Assembly: GCA_032622095.1 (NCBI GenBank)
Contig: CP136061.1
Span: 98,763,345-98,827,344 of the forward strand
Length of the DNA: 64,000 nucleotides
Reading direction: 5' to 3'
Source of the DNA: Siphonodentalium dalli
Lineage: Eukaryota; Mollusca; Scaphopoda; Gadilida; Siphonodentaliidae
The notes below the pieces were generated by a model. The model saw nothing but the letters and a program-made list of their open reading frames with translations. It had not been told where the DNA came from and did not search any database. The position numbers and the translations under genes are program-made. Below are positions 48,352 to 60,023 of the stretch, piece after piece; within the stretch, counting starts at the first letter, position 1; each line of letters starts with the position of its first letter.

Positions 48352-49040
48352 ACGCCAGTGATCAGCTGTATTAGGTGTGATCAATTAATATTCCTTGGAT
48401 GACCCCAGAAATGACCGATCAACGTGGATTTGTCGCCATTCACTACACAGCTGCGATAATAAAGACAGTTAAATTGGCACTATAACACCTGAGGCGTGTG
48501 ATACATCCGGAGTTTAGTTTCCGGAATATTTTCTCCGATAATCATGAAATGACCCCGTCTGGTTTGGGACAAAGGACAATTTTCTGAGATGTACATCAGG
48601 TGTGCTTTGAATTTCCACTTATAATCGATGCCTATTAAAAGCATTTTGTCGGAAAATAATCAATATTGGCTGACTCCGTCACTCTCATCTCTAGTTTGAA
48701 CTTTCTATAGCGTGTGATATAGTTAGCTGAATAATTGGGGGTCTCAAATATGACATTAATTTACCTTACTGGCGTTATATCGCTTGAGAAAATCGATACT
48801 TCAAACTAGCGACATTTGTAGTCTTGTCTCGAACGTCCATGAATGACTTTCAAGTTTGCAGACGGAATAATAGGCATAATCGATTGTGCCAAAATGCGTT
48901 ATCTTTGCCATCCGATGGTATTAAAAAAAACATACCATAATATTCACTATGCGCTTATATTAAACTACCCGCCTTCCGGAAGAAGACCCAGCTGACCCTC
49001 GATTGAGCATGTTCAGATATACATGTATATGTATATACCC
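48352..49040. other. Unassigned stretch
   Basis: Unique-looking sequence with no convincing open frame, RNA or repeat. Confidence 0.4.
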
Positions 49041-49392
49041 TGAGGTCGCACAGAGAGTGAATTTAGTGACGCTATCCCACACATCGGGCTATAGCCTCAC
49101 CAAATTCAGCCTCCAGGGACGTCTTTCTGCTTGGGCCTCATCTTCTGGGAAGTGGCTATAGTCTCAAATTAACATCGATTTTAGTAACTTTTCCCATTCT
49201 CTTCAGTTTCTATATACCTTAATTTATAGAAGTTAAAATGCTAATCGAGGTGACTAATGGGTGAACTTCAATCTGATCCTAGGTTTCCCATAGCAGTGGA
49301 GGCATAAGCAGAATGAGTGAATTTGGTGACCAGGTTGACCCACTGGGGATCTCATTCTGCAAATGTCAGACACACTGTTTGCAGGCTTACTA
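49041..49392. mobile_element. GCAGAATGAGG MITE, copy B (decayed)
   Basis: The order of blocks matches copy A: GAGTGAATTTAGTGACGC, CTGCTTGGGCCTCATCTTCTGGGAAG, TAACTTTTCCCATTC, GACTAATGGGT, AAGCAGAATGAG and finally TGTCAGACACACTGTTTGCAGG. The left outer end is missing or diverged. Confidence 0.6.
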
Positions 49393-50149
49393 GTTGGCAC
49401 GCACTGTGTACTGCACCTGTAATGTAAACTGAATGTATTTTAACTTATATTACAAGGGGATTGGGGTAACATGCAAAAACAGTTTCCCCATATACAATGG
49501 TTGATTTACAGAACGAGATGACGTAATATATACATGTACGTCATAGTATAGAAACAGAATGTGGTGGTATGGTTTGTTGTTCGTGTTTTGCAATCATGAT
49601 ACACCCACATCATAACACACCCACGGGAAAATATTCTTCTGCAATATGGGCGCCTATTATATATATTCCCTAATATACGTACACCATTTGTGGGTAAGTA
49701 AAATGCTGGTTGCTATGTACACGCAATCGCGCGAAAACTCATCGAGCTCCCAAAGTGCTACTCATATTTACTGCACAGAATTCCGACGTTAGTGACATAA
49801 TGCTCCGCGACCTTGGTATCTATCTGGGCCGACAGTGGTCTCACCATATCGCGCGCATATTGAGAACAAGAAAACCATTATAGTATTACATATAAATAGA
49901 AATTATAAAAAATACATAAAATATTTTGATAACAATTGCGTTTAAACAAGTAATCCTTCAAATTATTACTAACAAAGCAAGTAAACGACTGTGGGGTCAC
50001 TCAACAGATTATAAAGACTTGGACTTAGTATGCTGTAAATACTAAAATTTAAATGAAATAATTAAAAGATAAAATTTAGCAAGTAGTAAAAGTTAATTTT
50101 CTCATTTTTGTTTTTTTTTGGTTAAATAAAGCAATAATTTAAATGTAGC
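49393..50149. other. AT-rich stretch, nothing recognised
   Basis: Very AT-rich from about 49,880 with homopolymer runs. No open frame or repeat partner. Confidence 0.4.
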
Positions 50150-50485
50150 ATTTTTTTTTTTAAATGATTGACCGTGGCTCTTCCAATAATTGCGCGACTG
50201 ACCTGGTCAATTGTTCTTAAGAAGTTGTTTTGAGAATTACTATGGAGGGAAATAGTTATGGCTGTGGCTTCGCAAGTAATTAACTTGGTGACGTGGTGTT
50301 AACAAATCTGAACTCCAGTAAACCAAGGACGCTCCATACCAAATATAAGGTAAATTAATAATTCTTTATAAGTTGTTTTAAGATTTACTATGGAGGGAAA
50401 GAATTGTGGTGCTGGCTTCGCAACTATTTGACCTCATTGTAACAAATATAAATATTAGTCACTCAGGCAATAGATGTATCTATTC
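50150..50485 (+). repeat. Degenerate repeat family (GAATTACTATGGAGGGA), small cluster
   Basis: Two copies of about 160 bp with TTAAGAAGTTGTTTTGAGAATT, ACTATGGAGGGAAA and CCATACCAAATATAAG blocks. The same family fills 57,355-60,880 and 62,130-62,695. Confidence 0.6.
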
Positions 50486-50867
50486 TGTATATTAAGTTAT
50501 TGGGTCTTACGTGTCTTGAGATGTCTAAATAATTTTCGATGGACAGATCGCACAAGGGACCCACGCCAATCTTCTGTTGGGATTCCAATTGTTGGCTTAT
50601 TAAATATGCACATATGCTTAAGATACAGTCGCGCGCGAAGCACGCTCCCGTAAGTCAGGTTTTGGATCCCAGTTAATGAAAATATCATTGAAATAATCGG
50701 TTTCCCCCAATAAACATCCATATATTCAATATACATGTTTTGGAGCAGAATTAGGCAGTCCATATTGGACGCCATCATGGAATTTATTTTGTTTTGTTTC
50801 AATTTTCACACATATTTATTAGTTATGTGGATGGAGTTCTCATTAAACCTCACATCCTTATATTGGT
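50486..50867. other. Unassigned stretch
   Basis: A 101-codon minus-strand open frame (50,497-50,802) is present but has no recognisable motif and is not supported. Confidence 0.35.
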
Positions 50868-51350
50868 TACAGTAATGCCCAAAGTAATTGACCACTTAAC
50901 CAGATCAGACTTATTGGTAATTTTTCAGGATTTAAAATCCTGAAAAATTACAAATAATTCTGCTCTGGTTAAGTGGTCAATTACTTTGAACATTACTGTA
51001 TGAGGATTGAGTTATCATTAAACCTCAAATCCTTATATTGGTTACAGTAATGCCCAAAGTAATTGACCACTTAACCACAGCAGAATTATGGGTATTTTTT
51101 CAGCATTTAAAATCCTGATAAATTACCCATTATTCTGCTGTGCTTAAGTGGTCAATTACTTTGAACATTACTGTATGAGGATTGAGTTATCATTAAACCT
51201 CAAATCCTTATATTGGTTACAGTAATGCCCAAAGTAATTGACCACTTAACCACAGCATAATTATGGGTAATTTTTCAGGATTTAAAATCATGAAAAAATA
51301 CCCATAATTTTGCTGTGGTTAAGTGATGAATTACTTTGGACATTACTGTT
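50868..51350. mobile_element. 133-bp palindromic mariner-type MITE, three tandem copies
   Basis: Copies at 50,868-51,000, 51,043-51,175 and 51,218-51,350 are exactly 175 bp apart. Each starts TACAGTAATGCCCAAAGTAA and ends in TACTTTGAACATTACTGTA or a close form, folding back along nearly its full length. The 42-bp spacer (GAGGATTGAGTTATCATTAA and onward) is also repeated. CAGT ends with TA flanks fit Tc1/mariner. The unit is an internally deleted relative of 35,713-36,417. Confidence 0.85.
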
Positions 51351-51543
51351 TGTAGATGGAGTTAAACCTCACACCAGTGTGTTGGGGATTTGGACCTTGA
51401 CTTGGGACCTTTGGTTTTTAACTCAACAAATGCGCGTACACCATATACACAAATTTCTTATGTAACCAGAGTTTTTCTTGGATAAGATGAGTTTGAAGCC
51501 TGCTAACATTTCAAAAATGTTGTCAGTTTTGTATTCCCTGCAG

Positions 51544-51623
51544 CGGAACTCGACGCATTGAAGCAAAAGTTACAAGAGATAAAATGTGTACGTAACGAGA
51601 CTATAATACAAATGAAAAAATAA
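51544..51623 (+). CDS. Possible terminal exon, coiled-coil peptide, unidentified
   Basis: A pyrimidine-rich acceptor ending in CCCTGCAG precedes an open segment encoding ELDALKQKLQEIKCVRNETI and a few more residues before TAA at 51,621-51,623. Leu and Ile fall in a heptad-like spacing, so a coiled coil is plausible. AATAAA overlaps the stop. No upstream exon was found in the window and the family is not recognised, so this may be a gene fragment or chance. Confidence 0.3.
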
Positions 51624-51629
51624 ATTCAG

Positions 51630-52390
51630 GGAGGGGTGGGCGATACAGGGAACTAAGGGTTGAACCGATATAAATTTATAGAGCGATAATGACCAATGTT
51701 GACATATTATGCATCTCAACTCTACTGAACATTGCAACAAGGCTGTAAAATAGGGGGTGTCAGAATTTTAGTCATCTCTATATAGTGCCATAATAGTCAT
51801 TTATGGACTTCTATAAGATGTTTGGTTGGTTATATGGACTCGGAGAAAAAGGGGTTTGTACCGATGAACTGACATAAATTAGTGGAGCGATGTTGCCATG
51901 TAATATATCGCGACTGTACTAAAGCAGCAATGATATAAAATGGGGGGGGGGGGGGTCTGAAATTATCTCTATGTCTATAGATGGCACCAGGATTATATAG
52001 AAAGTAATAGCAATTGATATACGTATACGGTATACCATAGTAATACCATAGACATATAAGTACAAGTATCACGCGATACAATATTACGTAACGTGACTAT
52101 ACCGATGAAAGAAATACATAAATTGGACCGGGATTAGAGGTTGGGTTGGTTATATGTGGATAATTGGATATGGCATTCATACCGATGAAACGATACAAAT
52201 TGGTGGAGCGATAAAGACCAATGTTGACACTTAGTCAGGCTATGCGGGAGAAAATAGGGGTTGATACGATAGACCAAAATAAAATTGTCGGGTGATAATG
52301 ACCAATGTTGATCAATGTATAAAGTAACGCGACTGTACTGTCGCACAATTATCAGGTGTAACCGGTCAAATATTGACTCTAGTGCCAATA
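51630..52390 (+). repeat. Degenerate tandem repeat, roughly 200-bp period
   Basis: Blocks such as ACCGATGAA, ATAAATT-TGGAGCGATAATGACC, AATGTTGAC, CGCGACTGTACT and TATGGACTCGGAG recur four or five times with much divergence. Best copies begin near 51,655, 51,858, 52,100, 52,180 and 52,255. Confidence 0.55.
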
Positions 52391-52432
52391 TGGAACAGCT
52401 CAGAAAATATTTGCAGGGCCCAAAAATTTATT

Positions 52433-52775
52433 TAACATGGCATTAAAATCGATTTATGTCAATAAAACTGTCATTTTTCAAAATTTTAAGCTGAGACTTG
52501 GTGTTTGTGCGTGGGATAGTTATATATTCCTAAACTTACAGAGTACAGCACGTAATTATGTTTTAGATGGAAGAAATTAATTGTTTCCAATGATAAAATT
52601 TAACATGGCATTTGCCATTAAAATCGATTTATGTCAATAAAACTGTCATTTTTCAAAATTTTAAGCTGAAACTTGGTGTATGTGCGTGGGATACATATAT
52701 ATTCCTAAAATGACCAGTCCAGCGCGTAATTATGTTTTAGATGGAAGAAATTGAATTTGTTTTCGATAATAAATT
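52433..52775 (+). repeat. Direct tandem duplication, about 170 bp, two copies
   Basis: TAACATGGCAT, AAAATCGATTTATGTCAAT, TTTTAAGCTGA, GTGCGTGGGATA and TTATGTTTTAGATGGAAGAA occur in the same order from 52,433 and again from 52,601. 52,776-53,060 is unassigned. Confidence 0.8.
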
Positions 52776-53064
52776 TGCAGCGTGGACGGGTCATTCGGTC
52801 ATCGAGTGCGCTCAATTTGTAAACAAAGTTTTGGTCAATAGTCGTTTTGGTCAAACTATCCCTTTTTAGACCGGGACAGCAGATCCGAATAGTAGCTAAG
52901 ATGTATTTAGATAGAATTATCAAAAGAATTTGACCGATTCGGGTGTAGTTTAAGAGAATAGAGTGGAGAAATCTTGGTGATAATTCCATAAAATAAAGAT
53001 GGCGGAGAATATTCACAATGAAACTACCCACAATTCACTTCACTACACCAGGGGGGGGGGGTCG

Positions 53065-53516
53065 CAATGGGTTACACATTATTTTCAGTCTATCAAATTA
53101 TTTATATTTTCAACAACAAGTGACTTTAAGTTTACAATTTCAGCCTATCCTGACTCGATCGATACGATTTATCATATTTTCATAAACATATTATACACCG
53201 GTGGCGTTAACTTTACAATTTCGCCATCTACGTGATTCTATCGGTACGATTGAGTAATGGTACAAAACAAAATGTTCAAGAATACATTAGGGGCTCCCAA
53301 TGGGTTATATATTATTTTCAGTCTATCAAATTATTTATATTTTCAACAACATATTATTACACCGGTGACTTTAAGTTTACAATTTCAGCCTGTCCTGACT
53401 CTATCGATACGATTTATCATATTTTCATAAACATGTTATACACCGGTGACGTTAACTTTACAATTTCGGCATCTACGTGATTCTATCGGTACGATTGAGT
53501 AAGGTACACAAAATCT
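53065..53516 (+). repeat. Direct tandem duplication, 233-bp period, two copies
   Basis: CAATGGGTTA begins at 53,065 and 53,298, and the following 200 bp align closely through TTCTATCGGTACGATTGAGT. Inside each copy a shorter block (ACACCGGTGRCGTTAACTTT against GTGACTTTAAGTTT) is itself duplicated. Confidence 0.85.
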
Positions 53517-54574
53517 CCAAGAATACATTCGCCCTGTCCACCACACAATATCAAACTCACAGAAGCTAGAAACACCACAGGTGGCGTAATGACACGGAAT
53601 TTTAAAGCTATGTTCAATCCTAGGCTTCATTGATATATTGAGCTATTTCCCGGCAAATCTTTGACAGCGTAGAAGGTAGCGGTTATACTAACAAATAGAT
53701 GTTATCGAAAATTTGAGAGAGCAAAAGCAAAAACACTATTGAAATAATTCGGTAAAAATTGGTAAATGGTCTGATCTGAGAAAACCGACTGAAATCGGGT
53801 AGGTAAATATTCCTGCTTCGTGTAGACGCACACATGTGTTTTCTGTTATCTGTTTTACGACTAGAAACAGATATTCACATATCATATATGTGAAAATGAC
53901 TTTCCCACATGGTCCGTTTTGGTGATACCTTCCGATTTGGTGATACCAGGTACACGGGGGTGAATTGGGAGCCTCGCATGTGTAAGAGAATGGACTGGCA
54001 CAGGGTTTTCCCAAAATAAAATTTGCTATTCTTCCACTAAAACTATTACCCATTCAGCAAATAGCAGTGATGATATCGATAAGGTAAGTGAATCCACAAC
54101 AATATTTTGCTTGATTGCTTCCATACAAAATACATATTTTGCAGCAAATAATTTCAAGTTGCCTATTCTTATGTTAAATGTGTGATTCTGGTCATGTCAA
54201 GTGAGGTCCCCTGGTCCTTAAAGTGATGTAAAACATTCCGATAGGGTGATTAAATAGAATAATCTTGCTCAAAGTTGTTATTTTTACGAATGTTAATAAT
54301 CCAAATTTACAACACGCACCGTAATTCTTACAAATGAATTAAATGCTATGAATCTCGATGGCGAAATCACTTACGTTGGTTTATCGCCAATAGTTGCGTC
54401 CCGAATCGAGATGTAAATATTTACAATTGCGCGAAGTTCAGACGATGTATTATACGGGGTGGTGCGGTCGATTTTTTTGAGATTTTCGCCGATGTTAGTA
54501 GAATTCTTATTCCCCCAGTTAGCAAATTGCAACGCCCGAGTACTTACTTGTGAGTTTCACGCACCGCATAAGTT
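53517..54574. other. Mostly unassigned, with a half hairpin cassette
   Basis: At 53,971-54,020 GCCTCGCATGTGTAAGAGAA, then GGCACAGGGTTTTCCCAAAA, matches one half of the paired-hairpin cassette and its flank (compare 38,489-38,510). Nothing else was recognised. Confidence 0.45.
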
Positions 54575-54723
54575 CATAATATGTCTTTAACACACTGTGG
54601 ATATATGGGAGTGCCCATCAATTGGAAAATTTCAAACCATAGGGAGTATCAGGTTGGAAATTTCCAGCAGTTGGAACCCTTGAGGTAGTAGCTTGAAAAT
54701 TCCAACTTAAAGACATATTAAGC
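54575..54723. repeat. TTGGAAATTTCCAAC-family fragment with short inverted ends
   Basis: ATATGTCTTTAA near 54,580 pairs with TTAAAGACATAT near 54,710. Between them are GCCCATCAATTGGAAAATTT, CAGGTTGGAAATTTCCAGC and GAGGTAGTAGCTTG, in the same order as at 45,400 and 46,406. This is the best candidate for a complete, about 150-bp member of the family. Confidence 0.5.
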
Positions 54724-54831
54724 GCTCTTTTCACAACTTCAAACTGACATGACATGTTATATACGACAAAGCCACTACACCATTTGAAGAATGCACTATT
54801 AAACTATTACTTTCACAATTTCGGCTGTGCC

Positions 54832-55039
54832 CTTTCGTAGAACACGACATCTGAACTACTGTATTCAAACAATCCCCGATAAACAAACGATGATTTTGTC
54901 AACCAGAGTAACTTTTTTTAATTTAATGAATGAAAGGCGTTCTGTTCTGCATAGCAATTGTGGTACAAAACTTATTGAAATACCTACATTGAGCAAGTGT
55001 ATTCCCTGTGGGTCGCAGCAGTGTTTAATATCACTTTAA
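54832..55039 (+). CDS. Open segment with protein-like composition, unidentified
   Basis: After a weak acceptor (CCCTTTCGTAG) the frame runs 68 codons to TAA, including RHLNYCIQTIPDKQTMIL and LHSNCGTKLIEIPTLSKCI. No domain is recognised and no start or partner exon is evident. It could be a decayed gene or chance. Confidence 0.15.
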
Positions 55040-55116
55040 GGTCAGTGGCTTGGGTTTGGGACTTGGGATTTTGGGTCTGGTTTTTGGGCGGGGAGACCTG
55101 TGATTGGAAATTATAA

Positions 55117-55398
55117 TCTGGAGACCACCCCAACGGAAACTCTCTATCCACACCGGAATACAATGTATCTATCAAGCGACTAGTCCACAAGCTGGAAATA
55201 TATCGATCTATGTGTGTCGATTGTTTATATTGTGGCGTTATGACAGTCATCGAGCTCAAAGTTCAATATTTTAAACGTCAAGTTTGCTACACCTCGGAGG
55301 AAAAAAATAATATGAAACTGTATCAACAATTTAAAATTGTGACAAGCGGAGTGCATACTGACAACATTCATATTATTAAACTGTGTCACAAAATATAA
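55117..55398 (+). CDS. Open segment of 93 codons, unidentified
   Basis: Open from just after a stop at 55,114-55,116 to TAA at 55,396-55,398. It includes TPEYNVSIKRLVHKLEIYRS, then a CxxCxxC-like run and a K/I-rich end. Without the upstream part an ATG exists at 55,210. No family is recognised. It lies 77 bp after the open segment ending at 55,039, in a different frame, so the two could be remnants of one gene. Confidence 0.18.
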   Translation, partial: SGDHPNGNSLSTPEYNVSIKRLVHKLEIYRSMCVDCLYCGVMTVIELKVQYFKRQVCYTSEEKNNMKLYQQFKIVTSGVHTDNIHIIKLCHKI

Positions 55399-55954
55399 GT
55401 CACATTCTTGTTAGAAGGAACTGAAAATTTAAATGTAAACTAAATTCTCTCTTCAAATTAGTGAAGGCTTACTACGGATAACTACACTGTTAGTAGCATT
55501 CGATGAATTAGGCATATTATGTGAAGTATATACTTATTGGACAGGTTTATATCAAAGAAAAACTTCGTACATCAAGCATCAAGGGACAGCAACATTACAT
55601 GACTGTGCATTGCGGGGAAATGCTCCCAATATGTATAAGGCAAACTATTATCTGATAATAACTAATTCAGCCACAGATATATGTAACTTCTAACATGTGT
55701 TAATAAGGTATTGCTATGGAGATTAACATGGCGGGAACAGTCAAGATGATGGTACGGCGCCAAACCCTACACGTTTTAGAAATCGGCCAACGTGTATCGA
55801 AACGACCAATTGGCTTCAATCAAATTAAGATCCCTTCCAGCAGTCAAATATTTTGCCTGCACAGCGTTGCTAGCTCATTCGGTAATATCATAAGATTTGA
55901 TTATTCCTCTTCGCTACAAGTTTCGAATGCCACAAGTTGAACTCAAATGTCTAA
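55399..55954. other. Unassigned stretch
   Basis: Contains a 74-codon open frame (55,716-55,940, plus) with no recognised motif. Confidence 0.35.
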
Positions 55955-56271
55955 AGCTAGCCACACATGCTTGCGTATATGCGTTAGCGAAAATAATAGG
56001 ATCCGTTCGTCGGATCCCTTCGTCGTGCCGTTGGGGTCATGCGAACGTTGTCCGATAGTGATCGTTTCAGTCACTTCACCATGGATTTACATGCGAATGC
56101 AAACGGAGCGATCCGATAAAAATCGGAGGCATTCGGAGCGTCAGAATAGTTTCGCATCGGAACCGCATGCATGCATGTGTGGGTGTCCGTGATTTCTATT
56201 TGATTTTCCGTCCGAAAATCGCTTGCGATAAAAAAACGCAACGCACCATACGCAAGCATGTGTGGCTAGCT
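55955..56271. mobile_element. MITE with AGCTAGCCACACATGCTTGCG ends
   Basis: A 317-bp element whose first 20 bp (CTAGCCACACATGCTTGCGT) recur exactly in reverse complement at the right end. A CGGATCC or CGATCCGATAAAAATCGGA-type hairpin lies inside. Flanking TAA on both sides would suit PIF/Harbinger, but the alignment is off by one base, so the superfamily is left open. Confidence 0.75.
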
Positions 56272-56884
56272 AATTAACCGAGTTTACCGTGTACGTCTAT
56301 GCCAAATGAACGGACGGACACACGCCCCCAGGGACGGACGCACGTGGACCATTACTATAGCCCTCCGTCGGAATGTCGGGCAATTATAACCTGCAACCAA
56401 GGCCATCCGTGCCTCTAATTACCGCATTTTGTCGCAGCATTGTGATAGCAAAGGTTGGGGGGGGGGGGGGCTACGCATAATAGGGGTTTCGTCCATTAAT
56501 TTTTACAGGAGTTGCGGCCCTTGTTTGACTTGGAAATTTGTGAACATTGTGTTCGAGAGAACATTTCAGCTTGTAACTTGGTAATGCTTGTGCTTTGTGG
56601 TATCATGGTGATAGCATGCAGTTCTGAGTATGTTCATATTCTTCCCCCAACCTGTGGTATCAACATGTCAGAGGACAACAAAATGCCATAATTAACACCC
56701 GAGTTACAAACTGAAAAGTTCACTCGCAGTGGGTAAATGTACAAAAAATATATAAGACTGTAAAACGTCTCCACCAAGAATAACATAGAGAAATAGATAA
56801 ACTAGCTGTGTTCTTATATTAATTATTTATAGCTCTCCAATAACAAATTGTTTTGAAATGTTGAAATCATTGTTATATCAAAAC
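56272..56884. other. Unassigned stretch
   Basis: Includes a G-run near 56,457 and GGACGGACACACGCCC-type sequence near 56,310. Nothing else recognised. Confidence 0.35.
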
Positions 56885-57175
56885 AAGACAGTCAAAGACT
56901 GTAAAGACTGATAAGACTGGGACTCTGAAGACCACAACAGTCAGAACTTTTCATAATAACTTTAAAAGAAGTAGATCTAAACAGGATATGTGGCTAGAGA
57001 GGCTTCATGTATGTAGATGGGTGAATATCCACCTTGAAATTACCAACTATACACTACTGATCACCCCCTCCTCCAGCTCAACAAGTCCCATCCAGACTCC
57101 CAAGTCTTAGGTTGGAATTTCACAACCGACCTCTCAAACTTTCTCAATTGTTTGAAATTTCCAATCTCACAAGCA
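56885..57175 (+). repeat. Dispersed repeat segment, copy 1 (paired with 60,024-60,320)
   Basis: GATAAGACTGGGACTCTGAAG, TAAAAGAAGTAGATCTAAAC, AGGATATGTGGC, CACTACTGATCA and CCCAAGTCTTAGGTTGGAAT occur in this order here and again about 3.15 kb later. The copies differ by indels, mainly in a C-rich stretch. Confidence 0.75.
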
Positions 57176-57615
57176 CCTTTTTTATTAAACCATTTAGACA
57201 TGTTTGAAGCCCAATTATCCATGGACCCAAAACACCATACATGTATGTCAAATTTATCAGTCAGGTAGGCCCAAGGTAGATGATTTAATGAATTTGGTAT
57301 TTCAATGATTTTATTAGACACAAAAGTGTTAACTCTCCATAGCCCCGTCATTTCTTAACATGTTGACCTCATGTTAACAAATCTGAATCTCAGTCACTAA
57401 ATGATCCTCCAAGTATATGAAAGCTAAATAGTCCAACCTGTCTTGAGAAGACATTTTAAGAATTACTAAAGAGACATATAGTTATGTCCCTGGTCCCACC
57501 CTATTTAACCTGGTGACCCCATCTGAATAAATTTGAATCCCAGACAACAAAATACCCTTCATACTAAATATCAGTAAAATAGACCTGATGGTCCTTGTGA
57601 AGGAAGCGTATTAAC

Positions 57616-58065
57616 CCTTTACCCAACAAAACGGCCAAAAACGCCCAAATAAAGCTTCAACAGCCTAAAATATCTTCGGTCTGTCTCAATAACACCATAT
57701 ACAAATATGGATATCATTGGAACCGGTTCATTGACCACATTGTGATGGTTACAGTTATGCCCTGTGCCAATGCATTCTCTTATATATGCGAGTCGACCAT
57801 AGGTCGCCTCGCATATATAAGAGAATGCATTGGCCTAAAAATATTCTTTTTTTAACACTTTTTACCATTTGTTTCTTACATTCTTTAACAATTTTATAAA
57901 AAAAAATTAACAATTTTTATAATATTTTTCTACATTCTTTGACAATTTTATCATTTTTAATATGTGTTAAGCCAATGCATTCTCTTATATATGCGAGGCG
58001 ACCTATGGTCGACTCGCATATATAAGAGAATGCATTGGCACAGGGGCGTTCTGTTGGGTAAAGGG
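57616..58065. mobile_element. TTAA-flanked MITE, family 2, copy 2, with paralogous empty site
   Basis: A 450-bp element with ends CCCTTTACCCAACA and TGTTGGGTAAAGGG, and TTAA at 57,612-57,615 and 58,066-58,069. The paired-hairpin cassette lies at 57,765-57,834 and 57,971-58,046. The flanks, GGAAGCGTATTAA and TTAAGAGGAAAACTGTCCTT, match an uninterrupted sequence at 60,346-60,380 (GGAAGCATATTAAGAAGG), which retains a single TTAA. This proves insertion with TTAA duplication, as expected of a piggyBac-like element. Confidence 0.9.
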
Positions 58066-58532
58066 TTAAGAGGAAAACTGTCCTTCACTTGGCCCCTATT
58101 TGACCAGGTGTCCCCATTTAAACAAGTACCACAAGGACCCTCCATACTAGTTACTACATATAAGCTAAATAGGACTGATGGGTCTTGAGGAGGGGCCATT
58201 TTAAGAATTACTATGGGGGAAGAGTTATGTCCCTGGTCTCACCCCTATTTGACCTGGTGAACCCATTTCAACAAATCTGAATGCCAGTCACCCAAGGACT
58301 CTCTATACCAAAATGTATGCTAAATATGCCAAATGGTTCAACTAATGAGGGAAAGAATTATGTCTGTAGCTCTGACCCTATTTGACCCAATTCTGAATCA
58401 AATCTGAATCCTTGTCACCCATACCAAATATAAGCTGAATAGGCCTGATGGTTCTTGATAGGAAGACATTTTAAGAATTACAATGGATGGACAAGTTATG
58501 TCCCTGGCTCCGCCCTTATTTGTTTTCAACAC

Positions 58533-59190
58533 ATCTGTATCCCTGTCACCCTGTCACCCAAGGACCTTCCATACCAATTATAAGCTAAATAGCCCCGGTG
58601 ATTCTTGAGAAGATGTTTTAAGAATTACTATGGATGGAAAGACTTAGGACCCTAACTATGCCACTTTATTGACCGTGTGACCCCCATTTGAATATAACTG
58701 AATCCCAGCCACCTAGGGACCATCCTGACAAAATATGTCTCAATTCTTCATTTCTGGTAAGCTAAGAACAATGCCTCGTTCTTTCTCATCCAGTTTCCCA
58801 TATGTAATTGCCTGAGAAACAGGTATTTAGTTTCACTGGCCTAACTGTCAGATTCATCATTCACAATCTGTATCCCTGTCACCCAAGGACCTTCCATACC
58901 AATTATAAGCTAAATAGCCCAGATGATTCTAGAGAAGATGTTTTAAGAATTACTATGGATGGAAAGAGTTAGGTCCCGAACTATGCCACTTTTTTGACCA
59001 TGTGACCCCCATTTGAAAGAACTGAATCCCAGCCACCTAGGGACCATCCTGACAAAATATGTCTCAATTATTCATTGCAGGTAAGCTAAGAAAAATGCCT
59101 CGTTCTTTCTCATCCAGTTTCTCATATGTAATTGCCTGAGAAACGGGTATTTAGTTTTACTGGCCTAACTGTCAGATTCATCATTCACAA
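58533..59190 (+). repeat. Local tandem duplication, 325-bp period
   Basis: From CTGTATCCCTGTCACC through CAGATTCATCATTCACA the sequence is duplicated with few changes (AAGGACC at 58,560 and 58,885). It includes one GAATTACTATGG module and a unique part with ATGCCTCGTTCTTTCTCATC. Confidence 0.85.
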
Positions 59191-59640
59191 GCCCTGGGGA
59201 GTTTGTTATTATAAACCATGGGTCATTTATATACAAACTCTTGAACAGGCAGAGCATTTTAGGCTATTAATCAAACTAGCTGTCATTCCAATCAGATTTT
59301 GTTAACACTGCCTTTTCATTTACTACTTTATAACCAATGTGACTTCTATATGGTGTATATCTGTGATTGCAGACAGCTTCCTGGTATGGTATCTTATAGA
59401 GCTCTGAGTATCTGCTAGCTGTTTGCATGTTCTTGATTTTAGACTGATTTAAAGCAAAATTGGTTGAGTCACCCTGGTGGATGTTATAATGGTGTTATTT
59501 TTTTTTTCAAATTGAGCAGGAAATTAATCTCAATTAAAATTAAAAAAATGAATTTAAATAATAAAATTTTTGTCTGTTTTTTTGTCTTCAAATCAAACAT
59601 TTTTGGTTTTGTCTTTCTTGTTAAATTGAACAAGGAGTTC
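59191..59640. other. AT-rich interruption of the repeat field
   Basis: Unique-looking sequence, poly-T and poly-A tracts near 59,500-59,600. No gene seen. Confidence 0.4.
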
Positions 59641-60023
59641 AATGTAAAAGAGTTGTGTCCCTGGCTCCACACCTATTTGACTCAGTGATCCCATTTGAAC
59701 AAATCTGAACCCCAGTCACCCAAGGACCCTTCATACCAAATATAAGCTAAATCGGCCCAATGGTTCTTGAGAAGAAATTATTCTAAGAATTACTATGGAT
59801 GAATCGAGTTATGGCCCTGCTTTCGCGACTATTTGAGCTAGTGACCTCATTTGAACAAATATGAATGTTAGTCACCTATGGAACATCCACACCAAATATG
59901 AAACCATTTGGTCCTATGGATTGGAAGAAGATGTTTAAAGAATTGTTGACGGATGGATGGACGGACGGACGGACGAGGAGTGATGACTATAGCTCCACCG
60001 GAGACTTCGTCTCAGGTGAGCTA

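Noticed and set aside
57964-58188. Overlapping open frames in the TTAA MITE
   Set aside because: They consist of the palindromic cassette and its flanks, which are open on both strands by symmetry.
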